Shown: one piece after another, positions 54,035 to 62,136 of the stretch
Position numbering within the stretch: the first letter of the stretch is position 1
How the letters are laid out: each line of letters starts with the position of its first letter
Assembly (NCBI GenBank): GCA_036960565.1
Contig: JBALXQ010000013.1
Span: 51,211-115,210 of the forward strand
Direction: 5' to 3'
Length of the DNA: 64,000 nucleotides
Origin: Bermanella sp036960565
GTDB lineage: Bacteria > Pseudomonadota > Gammaproteobacteria > Pseudomonadales > Oceanobacteraceae
Position numbers and translations under genes: made by a program
Notes under the pieces: model-generated
The model's input: only the letters and a program-made list of their open reading frames with translations
What the model was told of the DNA's origin: nothing
Database searches by the model: none

Positions 54035-54883
54035 ATGCTTAATTGGTGTAGGCAGTTAATTCATCGCCTTTTTTCAAGCTCGGTAATTGATACGCCGCTA
54101 TTAAAGGGCCAGTGGTCACCAGATTGGAGTGAGTTTTTAAAAGACACTGTCGCTTTTTATAAGGATTTATCAAATAGCGATCAAGACCTTTTTAATAGGC
54201 GTGTCTTTTTATTCTTGCAAACCACCAGTGTGGAGTCTTCGTACAGTGACGTCACCGATGAAGATAAATTGTTGGTGGCTGCCAGTGCCATTATTCCAGT
54301 TTGGGGTTTCATAGATTGGCATTACTTTAATTTAAAGGCGGTACACCTATTACCGGCATCCTTTAATGACAAGTTTGAATGTTATCAGGCCGACTCGCAA
54401 ATAACCGGCATGGTGGGCACGGGCGCCATGAATGGCAAGATGGCGCTAAGCAAACCGGCGCTTTATCAGGGTTTTAGTAATAGTCGTGATAAACAAAATG
54501 TAGGCATTCATGAGTTTGTTCACTTAATTGATATGAGCGATGGTGAGTGTGATGGTTACCCTGAACGCTTAAAAGAGTTTTCCTTTTCAATTCCTTGGTT
54601 TGAACTGGTCGGGCGAAAAATTAAAGCCATTAAAGACAGCGACAGTAATATTCGTGAATACGGGGCTACAAATCGCCAAGAGTTTTTTGCGGTGGCGTCA
54701 GAATATTTTTTTGAACGCCCAGATATGCTTAGCCGTAAACACCCCAAGCTATATAAATCGCTAAGTGATTTTTACCAACAAGACATTAAAAATATAGGCA
54801 ATGATATAAAGCCCAAGAAGAAGGCACCTTGCCCATGTGGCAGTGGTAAGCGTTATAAACATTGTTGTATGCCAGCACGCTAA
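54035..54883 (+). CDS. M90 (MtfA-like) zinc metallopeptidase with C-terminal SEC-C motif
   Basis: 282 residues. The MtfA family pattern is visible: LLVAASAIIPVWGF, the zinc motif HEFVH (H159-H163) in GIHEFVHLIDMSDG, and a downstream glutamate in NRQEFFAVASEYFFE. The C-terminus has a SEC-C zinc motif, CPCGSGKRYKHCC, which standard MtfA (about 265 residues) lacks. E. coli MtfA binds the regulator Mlc and has peptidase activity. Here the gene follows the giant ATPase by 36 bp, so its substrate may be linked to that machine. The fusion is notable. Confidence 0.87.
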   Translation: MLNWCRQLIHRLFSSSVIDTPLLKGQWSPDWSEFLKDTVAFYKDLSNSDQDLFNRRVFLFLQTTSVESSYSDVTDEDKLLVAASAIIPVWGFIDWHYFNLKAVHLLPASFNDKFECYQADSQITGMVGTGAMNGKMALSKPALYQGFSNSRDKQNVGIHEFVHLIDMSDGECDGYPERLKEFSFSIPWFELVGRKIKAIKDSDSNIREYGATNRQEFFAVASEYFFERPDMLSRKHPKLYKSLSDFYQQDIKNIGNDIKPKKKAPCPCGSGKRYKHCCMPAR

Positions 54884-54917
54884 AAACACCATTTAAAATA
54901 AGAAGTGATAAAAAATA

Positions 54918-55451
54918 ATGAACTGCCCACAATGCAAAGGCTACACCCTAGAGCCCACAGAGATTGAACCCGGTTTAGTGGCGGGCAGTTGCAGTAAATG
55001 TAAGGGCAGCTTGTTGTCTTTAATGAATTACCGCTTCTGGGCGGACAGGCAGGCTTCTGTGGAAAAACCCACCGAACCTATGCCGGTGGCGGAAGATAAT
55101 CAAAAGGCCCTCGCTTGCCCCAAGTGCACACGCTTAATGACCAAGTTTAAAGTGGGCAGCCAAACCACCCACCGAATAGATTTATGCACAGGCTGTGATG
55201 AAGCTTGGTTAGATAACGGCGAATGGTCTTTGCTTAAGCAGTTAGATCTACACGATAAGTTGCCGAAGATATTCACCGATGCCTGGCAGCGCAATATTCG
55301 TATTAAACGCCAACAAGATTTTATAGATGATAAGTATCAGGCTTTACTGGGGCTGGAAGATTTTGAGCGACTATCAAGTTTTAAAAAGTGGTTAGATGAA
55401 CAGCCGCATAAAGAAGATATTAAGCAATATCTTATCAATAAGCCCAGTTAA
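54918..55451 (+). CDS. Zinc-ribbon protein (two zf-TFIIB-like domains)
   Basis: 177 residues. Two four-cysteine ribbons are visible: CPQC with CSKC near the N-terminus and CPKC with CTGCDEAWLDNGEW in the middle, the latter a classic zf-TFIIB motif. The C-terminal ~75 residues are charged and helical. Function is unknown; such proteins bind nucleic acid or partners. It is the last gene of the module, 34 bp after the peptidase, and is followed by a terminator. Confidence 0.8.
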   Translation: MNCPQCKGYTLEPTEIEPGLVAGSCSKCKGSLLSLMNYRFWADRQASVEKPTEPMPVAEDNQKALACPKCTRLMTKFKVGSQTTHRIDLCTGCDEAWLDNGEWSLLKQLDLHDKLPKIFTDAWQRNIRIKRQQDFIDDKYQALLGLEDFERLSSFKKWLDEQPHKEDIKQYLINKPS

Positions 55452-55481
55452 CAAAACTAGCTAACGTTAAACAGCAGACAT

Positions 55482-55510
55482 AAAAAAACGGCTATTAAGC
55501 CGTTTTTTTA
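55482..55510 (+). terminator. Terminator after the zinc-ribbon gene
   Basis: AACGGCT pairs with AGCCGTT around ATTA, with flanking A- and T-runs. It may also terminate fdxA from the other side. Confidence 0.88.
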
Positions 55511-55543
55511 TGCACAGTATGAAGCGGGCATTAATGCATGCCC
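55511..55543 (+). repeat. Post-terminator repeat remnant (module 3' copy)
   Basis: TGCACAGTATGAAGCG follows the T-run directly and matches the start and end of the units at 27074 and 45521 with the central GGATGTACG part deleted. GGGCAT/ATGCCC with a six-base loop follows. The GGA is lost, so this copy would not be a good CsrA site. Confidence 0.55.
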
Positions 55544-55557
55544 TAATTAAGCGTGGA

Positions 55558-55881
55558 CTATCTTTCCAAGTGCTTAATCTTACCTTCAACACCATCCCAC
55601 TCTTCGGCGTCGGCAAGTTTCTCTTTCATTTCTGTGATGTTTGGCCAAATTTCAGCTAGCTCAGCATTTAGCTCGGTAAACTTCTCTTGTCCTGCTGGCA
55701 CTTCATCTTCGCTGAAGATGGCTTCTGCTGGACATTCTGGCTCACACAAAGCGCAATCGATGCACTCGTCAGGGTGAATTACCAAAAAGTTAGGGCCTTC
55801 GTAGAAACAGTCTACAGGGCACACTTCAACACAGTCTGTGTATTTACACTTGATGCAGTTATCAATAACAACGAAGGTCAT
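55558..55881 (-). CDS. fdxA: 7Fe (3Fe-4S/4Fe-4S) ferredoxin
   Basis: 107 residues, the usual FdxA size. The clusters are formed by CIKCKYTDCVEVCPVDC and CIDCALCEPECP, followed by the DUF3470-type C-terminal tail (LNAELAEIWPNI, ADAEEW). It is a low-potential electron carrier in the cytoplasm. It lies next to mutS on the same strand, as in pseudomonads. A degenerate copy of its 3' part is at 45.8 kb, on the other side of the flotillin/ATPase module. Confidence 0.95.
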   Translation of the reverse strand: MTFVVIDNCIKCKYTDCVEVCPVDCFYEGPNFLVIHPDECIDCALCEPECPAEAIFSEDEVPAGQEKFTELNAELAEIWPNITEMKEKLADAEEWDGVEGKIKHLER

Positions 55882-56195
55882 GGTCTTTTCTCTGTCTCAT
55901 CGGCGCTATGATAGCTGCGCTCTGTTTTAATCTTGTGGACACTTTCTGGGCGGCTATTCTAGTGATGCAGCCCAGATTGAGCAAGTGTTTGGCCCAATTC
56001 TTAATATAGCGGGCCTTTTAAAAAGGCCGCCAAGGTACCTGATTTTACCGTTTTGTAAAAGGTGCTTTTAAGCACCCTAGTACAATTATCTGTGTACTTT
56101 ATACGCTTTTTATCTATAGCTTTAAAATCGTTTAAAGTAATGAATCTAATCTATTTACTGAATTAACGATTATGATCAAAAGTACCTGCTAAAAC

Positions 56196-58892
56196 CTACA
56201 GTTTTGCCTTTAGTTCATAGAGTAGTTCAAGTGCTTGGCGCGGGCTTAAATCATCTGGGCTAATCTCTTTAAGCGCTTCTTCTACTTTAGAAGGTGCCGC
56301 CATAGCAAACATATCGCCTTGCGGAGAGAGTGCTTGCGGTGAAGGTTTAGTTGCCTTAGCGGGCTTCACATCGCTGGCAGGCTCTTCAACTTTTTTAACC
56401 ACCGCAATAGCTGCCTGTTGCTCAGCCTCAACACTGCCGTCTTCTAGCATTACCAGTTTAGATTTGGCCTGATCAATTACTTCAGTGGGCACACCCGCTA
56501 ACTTGGCCACTTGTAAACCATAGCTTTGGCTAGCTGGGCCTTCTTCCACGTGGTGCATGAAAATAATATGGTCATTGTGTTCGGTGGCGGTAAGGTGAAC
56601 ATTCACCACGTCGTCATCTAAGTCGGCTAACTGGGTCATCTCAAAATAGTGAGTGGCAAACAAGGTGTAAGCACTCACTTTACTTACTAGGTGCTGAGCA
56701 CAAGCCCAGGCTAAAGATAAACCATCAAAGGTGCTGGTACCGCGGCCCACTTCATCCATTAATACCAGGCTGTGTTCGGTGGCGTTATGCAAGATATTCG
56801 CGGTTTCGGTCATTTCCACCATGAAGGTAGAGCGGCCACCGGCTACATCGTCGCTAGAACCCATGCGGGTAAATATTCGGTCAATCAGGCCAATAGTGGC
56901 AGCCTCGGCAGGTACATAACTGCCAATGTGAGCCATTAACACTATGTGCGCGGTTTGACGCATATAGGTCGATTTACCACCCATGTTCGGGCCGGTAATC
57001 ATTAGCATTTTGCGCTGTGGGTTAAACGCCACATCGTTGGCCACAAAGGGATCTTCAATTACCGCTTCTACTACCGGGTGGCGACCCTGGGTAATGTTAA
57101 AGCCGGTATCGGTATTTAATACTGGGCGCACATAGTTTTGAGTCACGGCGCGCTCGGCCAAATTCGACAATACATCCAGCTCGCTAATGGCGGCGGCAGT
57201 GACTTGTAGATCGGCAATTTGTTGCGCCAAGGCTTCTACAATTTCTTCGTAAAGTGCTTTTTCACGGGATAACGCACGGCTCTTGCTAGATAGAGCCTTG
57301 TCTTCAAATTCTTTTAATTCAGGGGTAATAAAGCGTTCGGCGTTTTTAAGCGTTTGCCTGCGTACATATTCAACCGGCGCTTTGTCCGACTGCGCCTTGC
57401 TGATCTCAATGAAATAACCGTGCACACGGTTGTAGCCCACTTTTAAGGTGCTAATGCCGGTGGCGGCACGTTCGCGGGTTTCTATATCAATTAAGAACTG
57501 GCCCGCGTTTTCACTTAAACCGCGTAATTCATCTAGTTCGCTATCAAAGCCTTCGGCTATTACGCCGCCGTCACGCACCACTACCGGTGGGTTTTCAATA
57601 ATGGCTTTTTGTAAATTGGCCACGGTTTCTGGGTAGGTGCTAATTTGCTTGCCCAGCATGGCAACGGGGGCGGCATCTACTTCGTTAATGGCGTTTTGCA
57701 AACTTGGCAGAGTAGCCAGTGCATCACGTAGGCGGGCTAAATCGCGTGGGCGTGCCGAGCGTAATGCAATGCGGCTTAAGATACGTTCTATGTCACCAAT
57801 TTGCTTTAACACGCTGTGGATATTTTCATAACCGTAGCTGTCTATCATGGCGCTAATGGCCAGTTGGCGATCGTTTAACACACTGTGATCGCGCAGCGGC
57901 CTATTTAACCAGCGGCGCAATAATCGGCTGCCCATAGAAGTGGCAGTACGATCTAGCACCCAGGCTAGGGTGAAGTCGCTGTCGCCATTAAGGTTAATGT
58001 CTATTTCTAAATTCTTACGGCTGGCCGCATCCATCACGATGGAGTCGTCGGCTTGTTCAACCATAATGGTGCGAATATGGGGTAACTCGGTACGCTGGGT
58101 TTCTTGTGCGTAGTGAATAAGGCTACCGGCGGCTTCAATGCCTTGCTGTAAATCTTGGCAACCAAAACCGTGTAAATCTTTAGTTTGAAATTGCTGCGTT
58201 AATAGACGGAATGCGGTTTCAAATTCAAACTCCCATGGTGGCAGCTTCTGGCAACCACTGCGCTCGCTAATGGCGCTTGGGTATTCTTTGTCTTCACTAA
58301 TAAGTAACTCGGCAGGGCGGAGGCGCTGTAATTCAGCTTCTAGCGCTTCTTCGCTGGATACTTCCATCATGGTAAAGCGGCCAGAGCTAATGTCTAAACT
58401 GGCAATGCCGTGATTTTGTTTTTGGGTGCGGCCATCTATGTGTGTGCTTACCGCCACCAACAAAGAATCACGCTTTTCGTCTAGAAAGCTCTCATCGGTC
58501 AGGGTACCTGGGGTAATAACCCTAACCACTTTGCGCTCAACCGGGCCCTTGCTGGTGGCAGGGTCACCTATTTGCTCAACCACCGCCACGCATACACCCA
58601 TTTTCACAAGCTTGGCAATGTAGCCCTCGGCACTATGATACGGAATACCGGCCATGGGAATGGCGTTGCCACCGGTTTTACCACGGGCGGTAAGGGTGAT
58701 ATCCAGTAGGCGGGAGGCTTGTCTGGCGTCGTCATGAAACATTTCATAAAAATCGCCCATGCGATAAAAAACCAAGTGGTTTTTATGCTCGGCCTTAATG
58801 CGATTATATTGCTGCATCATGGGCGTCTCTGCGGGTTTAGCAGATGGTTTAGCGGCCTTTGATTTGTTTGTGGGTTTAGCTACGTTTGTCAT
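56196..58892 (-). CDS. mutS: DNA mismatch repair protein MutS
   Basis: 898 residues against 853 in E. coli; the N-terminus carries about 20 extra Lys/Ala/Pro residues. The mismatch-reading FxE motif is in FYRMGDFYEMF, Walker A in TGPNMGGKSTYMRQ, and LMDEVGRGTSTFDGLSLA is the Walker B and signature region. The C-terminus has the helical tail (LSPRQALELLYELKAKL) used for tetramer formation. It recognises mismatches and, with MutL, starts repair. Confidence 0.97.
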   Translation of the reverse strand: MTNVAKPTNKSKAAKPSAKPAETPMMQQYNRIKAEHKNHLVFYRMGDFYEMFHDDARQASRLLDITLTARGKTGGNAIPMAGIPYHSAEGYIAKLVKMGVCVAVVEQIGDPATSKGPVERKVVRVITPGTLTDESFLDEKRDSLLVAVSTHIDGRTQKQNHGIASLDISSGRFTMMEVSSEEALEAELQRLRPAELLISEDKEYPSAISERSGCQKLPPWEFEFETAFRLLTQQFQTKDLHGFGCQDLQQGIEAAGSLIHYAQETQRTELPHIRTIMVEQADDSIVMDAASRKNLEIDINLNGDSDFTLAWVLDRTATSMGSRLLRRWLNRPLRDHSVLNDRQLAISAMIDSYGYENIHSVLKQIGDIERILSRIALRSARPRDLARLRDALATLPSLQNAINEVDAAPVAMLGKQISTYPETVANLQKAIIENPPVVVRDGGVIAEGFDSELDELRGLSENAGQFLIDIETRERAATGISTLKVGYNRVHGYFIEISKAQSDKAPVEYVRRQTLKNAERFITPELKEFEDKALSSKSRALSREKALYEEIVEALAQQIADLQVTAAAISELDVLSNLAERAVTQNYVRPVLNTDTGFNITQGRHPVVEAVIEDPFVANDVAFNPQRKMLMITGPNMGGKSTYMRQTAHIVLMAHIGSYVPAEAATIGLIDRIFTRMGSSDDVAGGRSTFMVEMTETANILHNATEHSLVLMDEVGRGTSTFDGLSLAWACAQHLVSKVSAYTLFATHYFEMTQLADLDDDVVNVHLTATEHNDHIIFMHHVEEGPASQSYGLQVAKLAGVPTEVIDQAKSKLVMLEDGSVEAEQQAAIAVVKKVEEPASDVKPAKATKPSPQALSPQGDMFAMAAPSKVEEALKEISPDDLSPRQALELLYELKAKL

Positions 58893-59227
58893 GTTAACTC
58901 TATATAAATCAAAGGGTTGTGAATGTGGTTGGCATTTAACTGTGTGGACAAAGGAATCGCCTGACTAGCTGCCCATTCACTTGGTATTAGGAATGGCGCA
59001 CAGGATAGCAAAACTCACCTTAAACCACTATCGGGGATGGCGGATTGTGGCGGGCGTTTTAGGAAATGAGGGCTATGGGAGTGAGGGCGAACGGGTGGAG
59101 AGGAGTGAGTGCTTAAATTGAAGAAGGAAGTAAGACTAATAAGCTGCTGAATTCTAACGGGCCAGCTTGCATGGGGCCGCAGGGTCCATGTGGTTGATTA
59201 TATCTAACCCGGGAGGTTCAGGATCAA
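58893..59227. other. Intergenic region between mutS and hipA
   Basis: 335 bp without a gene. It holds the mutS promoter region and the left copy of the direct repeat described separately. The stretch 59160-59220 has GGGCC-rich short repeats (for example GCATGGGGCC with GGGTCCATG), which could be a weak terminator for hipA on the minus strand. Confidence 0.5.
59059..59124. repeat. Direct repeat, left copy, flanking hipBA
   Basis: 66 bp from TTAGGAAATGAGGG to AAATTGAAGA, matching 61356-61421 with two mismatches. Weaker similarity extends about 30 bp to the left in both copies (ATCGGG, then TGGCGGATTGTGGC). The two copies bracket hipA, hipB and the operators. Confidence 0.85.
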
Positions 59228-60730
59228 TTACTCTCGCCGATTGTGGTTTGATCCAAAGGGCTTAGTCTGCTTGTGTTTAGAATCAGGGTGATTGGCGGTA
59301 GCGCCATGTGTGCGTTTTGATTCAAAGGGCTTAGTCTTCCTGTTTTCAGGTCCTGGGTAAACAGGGGTAACGCCATGTGAATACTCCTCAAGCCTTTTCA
59401 CTAAAAGCGTGTGATTGGCAGTTGAGATGTCAGCCAATTTACTCACCATTCTAATTTCACTGTCTAAATACAAATCAGCCGATACTTCCTTAATGACAGA
59501 TAAGATTGAAGACAAAGCTTCATCACAAAACCTTAAATAAATTTTCATTAGTTGCCTGCCCCCTAAACCCGTATCTTGAAAATACAGATCAAGGTCGGAT
59601 CGTTTTATCTCTTGTACACATCGTACTGCCCCAAAATTCATGGCCATTAGATGCTCCAACGGATATACCTGCGTTGAGACCAAATCATAGGCGGGCGTGA
59701 GTGTTAAGCGGCCGTTGTCTAAATGCAGGAATGAAAAATTCTTGGCATGGGCATCATCGTTACCGCAAATAATGCTAAAAAATATTCTGAAACCGCATTC
59801 TTGCAAATCCTTAATAGGTAACGTGCTCTTGTCTCTAATGGTGGTAAATAATTCTTTAATTCCGGGTCCAGCTTTATACCCCGGCATTCCGGTATCTGTA
59901 TTCATTTCATATTTACTGCCAGGGGGAAAACCGCATATTTGGCAAAGGTCTTCTTGATGAATACGTTCAATATGGCCGCCCGAAATCTTACGGTCGTATC
60001 TTTCTACCAATAAGGCAGTGTCTTCATCACCATCGGCGTTGTGGTAATCCAGTAATGTGACAGGGGCAACCGTTAAACCTGATCGGGCCGCGGCAGTCAT
60101 GCAAATATACTCATTAATCACAAGGTAGGGGAACTCTTTATCGTTACGTGGAGGCTTAATGATATGAGTGGAAGGCTGGTCTAGGGAGTCATAAAAATTT
60201 AGGTTTCCATCATCATTTATTTCCACAAATACAGGCAGCTTAGGCTGGGCCCCGGCCAGACTCATACGCGTTCTATTTGGAGTTCCGTCTTCTTTATGAT
60301 TTTTATCATTTACGTGAAATGGATTAACTTCAATCTTGTTAATGAGGTTGCTTAGCTGGGTTTCATTTAGTTTTTTAGATTGGCCTAAAGCCGGTTTTAA
60401 ATAGTCTTGTGGGAACAATTCAATGGCACCGGCGAAATCCCCACCCATCACTTCAATTAAACGCTGAATATCCTCTGAGTTTAAACGCAGAATTTTTTCA
60501 ATTCGCTCCATAACCTTTCCTTCGGGGAAGAGGTTGCTTAAAAATATGAAGGTTTCTTTATTGTTATAGGCTTCACTTCTAATAGGAAACCGCACAGACA
60601 ATATAGGTGTGCCTGCCACAGCATTATCAACGTAATCTTTTGAATATTGGAAGGCCATAGTGGCGTCGTCATTAAACGTTAGTTGCCCTACGTTTTTTGA
60701 CAGAAGGTAAACATCAAATACAGCACTCAT
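59228..60730 (-). CDS. hipA: HipA-family serine/threonine kinase toxin
   Basis: 500 residues against about 440 for E. coli HipA. The N-terminal HipA_N domain is followed by the kinase part: a P-loop-like SLAGAQPKLPVF, the catalytic GNDDAHAKNFSF, and the metal aspartate in LTPAYDLVST. E. coli HipA phosphorylates GltX, inhibiting translation and promoting persistence. The last ~55 residues form an unusual polar tail with a repeated motif (RKTKPFESKRTHG and KQTKPFGSNH). It overlaps hipB by 4 bp, so the operon is hipB-hipA. Toxin activity is inferred from the intact motifs. Confidence 0.92.
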   Translation of the reverse strand: MSAVFDVYLLSKNVGQLTFNDDATMAFQYSKDYVDNAVAGTPILSVRFPIRSEAYNNKETFIFLSNLFPEGKVMERIEKILRLNSEDIQRLIEVMGGDFAGAIELFPQDYLKPALGQSKKLNETQLSNLINKIEVNPFHVNDKNHKEDGTPNRTRMSLAGAQPKLPVFVEINDDGNLNFYDSLDQPSTHIIKPPRNDKEFPYLVINEYICMTAAARSGLTVAPVTLLDYHNADGDEDTALLVERYDRKISGGHIERIHQEDLCQICGFPPGSKYEMNTDTGMPGYKAGPGIKELFTTIRDKSTLPIKDLQECGFRIFFSIICGNDDAHAKNFSFLHLDNGRLTLTPAYDLVSTQVYPLEHLMAMNFGAVRCVQEIKRSDLDLYFQDTGLGGRQLMKIYLRFCDEALSSILSVIKEVSADLYLDSEIRMVSKLADISTANHTLLVKRLEEYSHGVTPVYPGPENRKTKPFESKRTHGATANHPDSKHKQTKPFGSNHNRRE

Positions 60731-61134
60731 GTTTTAAACTCCATTTTCACACCCAGTGTATGCAAGGCGACTAAAACCTTATCTAGCATCAGTGTTGGCT
60801 TGTTAGCTTCAAGATTTGATATGAACTTAGTAGAGAGGCCACTAAACCCTGCAAGTGATGCCTGTGTAAAGCCGAGAACCGACCTGCTTTCTTTTACTAA
60901 TTTACCAAGGTCAATATCTTTGCTGATAGGGTGCAAACGAATACCAAGGGTAGAGGTAAGGGCTAAAACTTTATCGAGTTGAACACTTGTTTTACCGCAT
61001 TCAAATTGCGAGATAAATTTTACGCTTACATTTGCATACATTGATACGGTGGCCTGATCTAAACCCAGCTCCTTTCTCCTTTGATTGCAAAGCAACCCTA
61101 GATAGCTGGCATCATGTGTTTGTTCAAAAAACAT
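60727..61134 (-). CDS. hipB: HipB-like antitoxin with two tandem HTH domains
   Basis: 135 residues from the ATG at 61134, which has GAGGG 5 bases upstream; an open frame back to 61221 runs through the operators and is less likely. Two XRE-type helix-turn-helix domains are visible. The first (~9-70) contains LDQATVSMYANVSVKFISQF, and the second (~74-133) contains FTQASLAGFSGLSTKFISNL. Each is followed by the same LDKVL element. E. coli HipB is about 88 residues with a single HTH, so this looks like an internal duplication. It should neutralise HipA and repress the operon by binding the repeats upstream. Confidence 0.88.
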   Translation of the reverse strand: MFFEQTHDASYLGLLCNQRRKELGLDQATVSMYANVSVKFISQFECGKTSVQLDKVLALTSTLGIRLHPISKDIDLGKLVKESRSVLGFTQASLAGFSGLSTKFISNLEANKPTLMLDKVLVALHTLGVKMEFKT

Positions 61135-61159
61135 AAATCCCTCAATAGGCGTTAGTTTT

Positions 61160-61328
61160 ACCGTACGGACATATCTTACACATAATAGCTGGAGTTGGCA
61201 GGGGTTTAACCGTACGTACATATCTTATATTAAATAGAGCGAATTTGATGTGAATATAACCGTACGTACATATTTTGTATGAAATAGGGAGGTATGGAGC
61301 TGATTTTACCGTACGGACATATTATCGG
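61160..61328 (-). promoter_or_regulatory. Four evenly spaced operator repeats of hipBA
   Basis: ACCGTACGKACATAT occurs at 61160, 61209, 61259 and 61308, all in the same orientation, spaced 49, 50 and 49 bp. CCGTACGG and CGTACG cores are palindromic, suiting a dimeric HTH repressor. Three copies continue with similar TTTTGT or CTTAYA ends, and the fourth runs into the direct repeat. The even spacing of almost five helical turns places the sites on the same face of the helix. Confidence 0.8.
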
Positions 61329-61355
61329 GTTGGCGGATTGTGGCCGGAATTCTAA

Positions 61356-61421
61356 TTAGGAAATGAGGGTTATGAGAGTGAGGGCGAACGGGTGGAGAGG
61401 AGTGAGTGCTTAAATTGAAGA
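61356..61421. repeat. Direct repeat, right copy, flanking hipBA
   Basis: Partner of 59059-59124, with two differences in 66 bp. It abuts the fourth operator of hipBA. Recombination between the copies would remove the 2.3-kb toxin-antitoxin segment. Confidence 0.85.
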
Positions 61422-61713
61422 CGCAATGGCGCAATGACGCTAAGGGGTGGTGTTAAGTGTTGGCGTTAAATGGTGGCGTGTTGAGTGGGCGCTGCCCTTG
61501 ATTTAGGTCATTACCTTAATGTTAAGAACGGTAAATCCCACATGGAAGAGTTGGAGAAATAGCATACAAGTCTGTATAAAGGTGTGGATTTGGGAAAACG
61601 TACCAGTTTTGGGCGATTTTTCTTCGGTATTCAATATTAAGTATCAGGCCAAAATGAACGGCGCTGCTCTGCTTAAACACGAGTGGTTTGCTTAGGTTGG
61701 AGTGGTTGGGTAC
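61422..61713. other. Intergenic region before the HIT gene
   Basis: 292 bp without a convincing gene. It includes GGCG and TGGCG words repeated at short intervals (about 61425-61490). A promoter for the defence operon is expected, but none is clear. Confidence 0.35.
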
Positions 61714-62136
61714 ATGGATATAAAGCACTTAGGCGAAGCTGCTAAGCCCTGCCCATTTTGCCAGATTTTTGCTGGCACCATTAATAAAGAAATACTGTTC
61801 GAAAACGAAACAGGCTTTGTAGTACGTGATGGCTTCCCCATTACCAAAGGCCACACCCTAGTTATCCCCAAGCACCATGTGGGCAGCTTTTTTAAAATTA
61901 CTCAGCAACAGCGCCAAGACTTGTTTGCCCTAATAGACCTAGCCAAAGTCCAGCTTGATAAAGAATTCCAGCCTGAAAGTTACAACATAGGCATAAACGA
62001 TGGTGAAGCCGCAGGGCAAACCATCCCCCATTTACACATACACCTAATTCCCCGTTATACAGAAGCAGGCAAAGACCCACGCGGTGGTGTGCGCTGGTTG
62101 GTGCCTGAAAAAGCCGACTATTGGAGCAATCCATGA
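61714..62136 (+). CDS. HIT family hydrolase
   Basis: 140 residues from the ATG at 61714; a GTG at 61702 is also open. CPFCQIF is a zinc-type start, and the histidine triad is HLHIHLIPR near residue 110, preceded by NIGINDGEAAGQTIPH. HIT proteins hydrolyse or transfer nucleoside phosphates. It overlaps the next gene by 4 bp (ATGA), so it is coupled to a probable restriction protein. HIT enzymes are otherwise mostly housekeeping, so its job in this operon is unknown. Confidence 0.88.
   Translation: MDIKHLGEAAKPCPFCQIFAGTINKEILFENETGFVVRDGFPITKGHTLVIPKHHVGSFFKITQQQRQDLFALIDLAKVQLDKEFQPESYNIGINDGEAAGQTIPHLHIHLIPRYTEAGKDPRGGVRWLVPEKADYWSNP

Noticed and set aside
61135..61221. Longer HipB start at 61221
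   Set aside because: It would place coding sequence over operator repeats; the ATG at 61134 has a clear GAGGG site.
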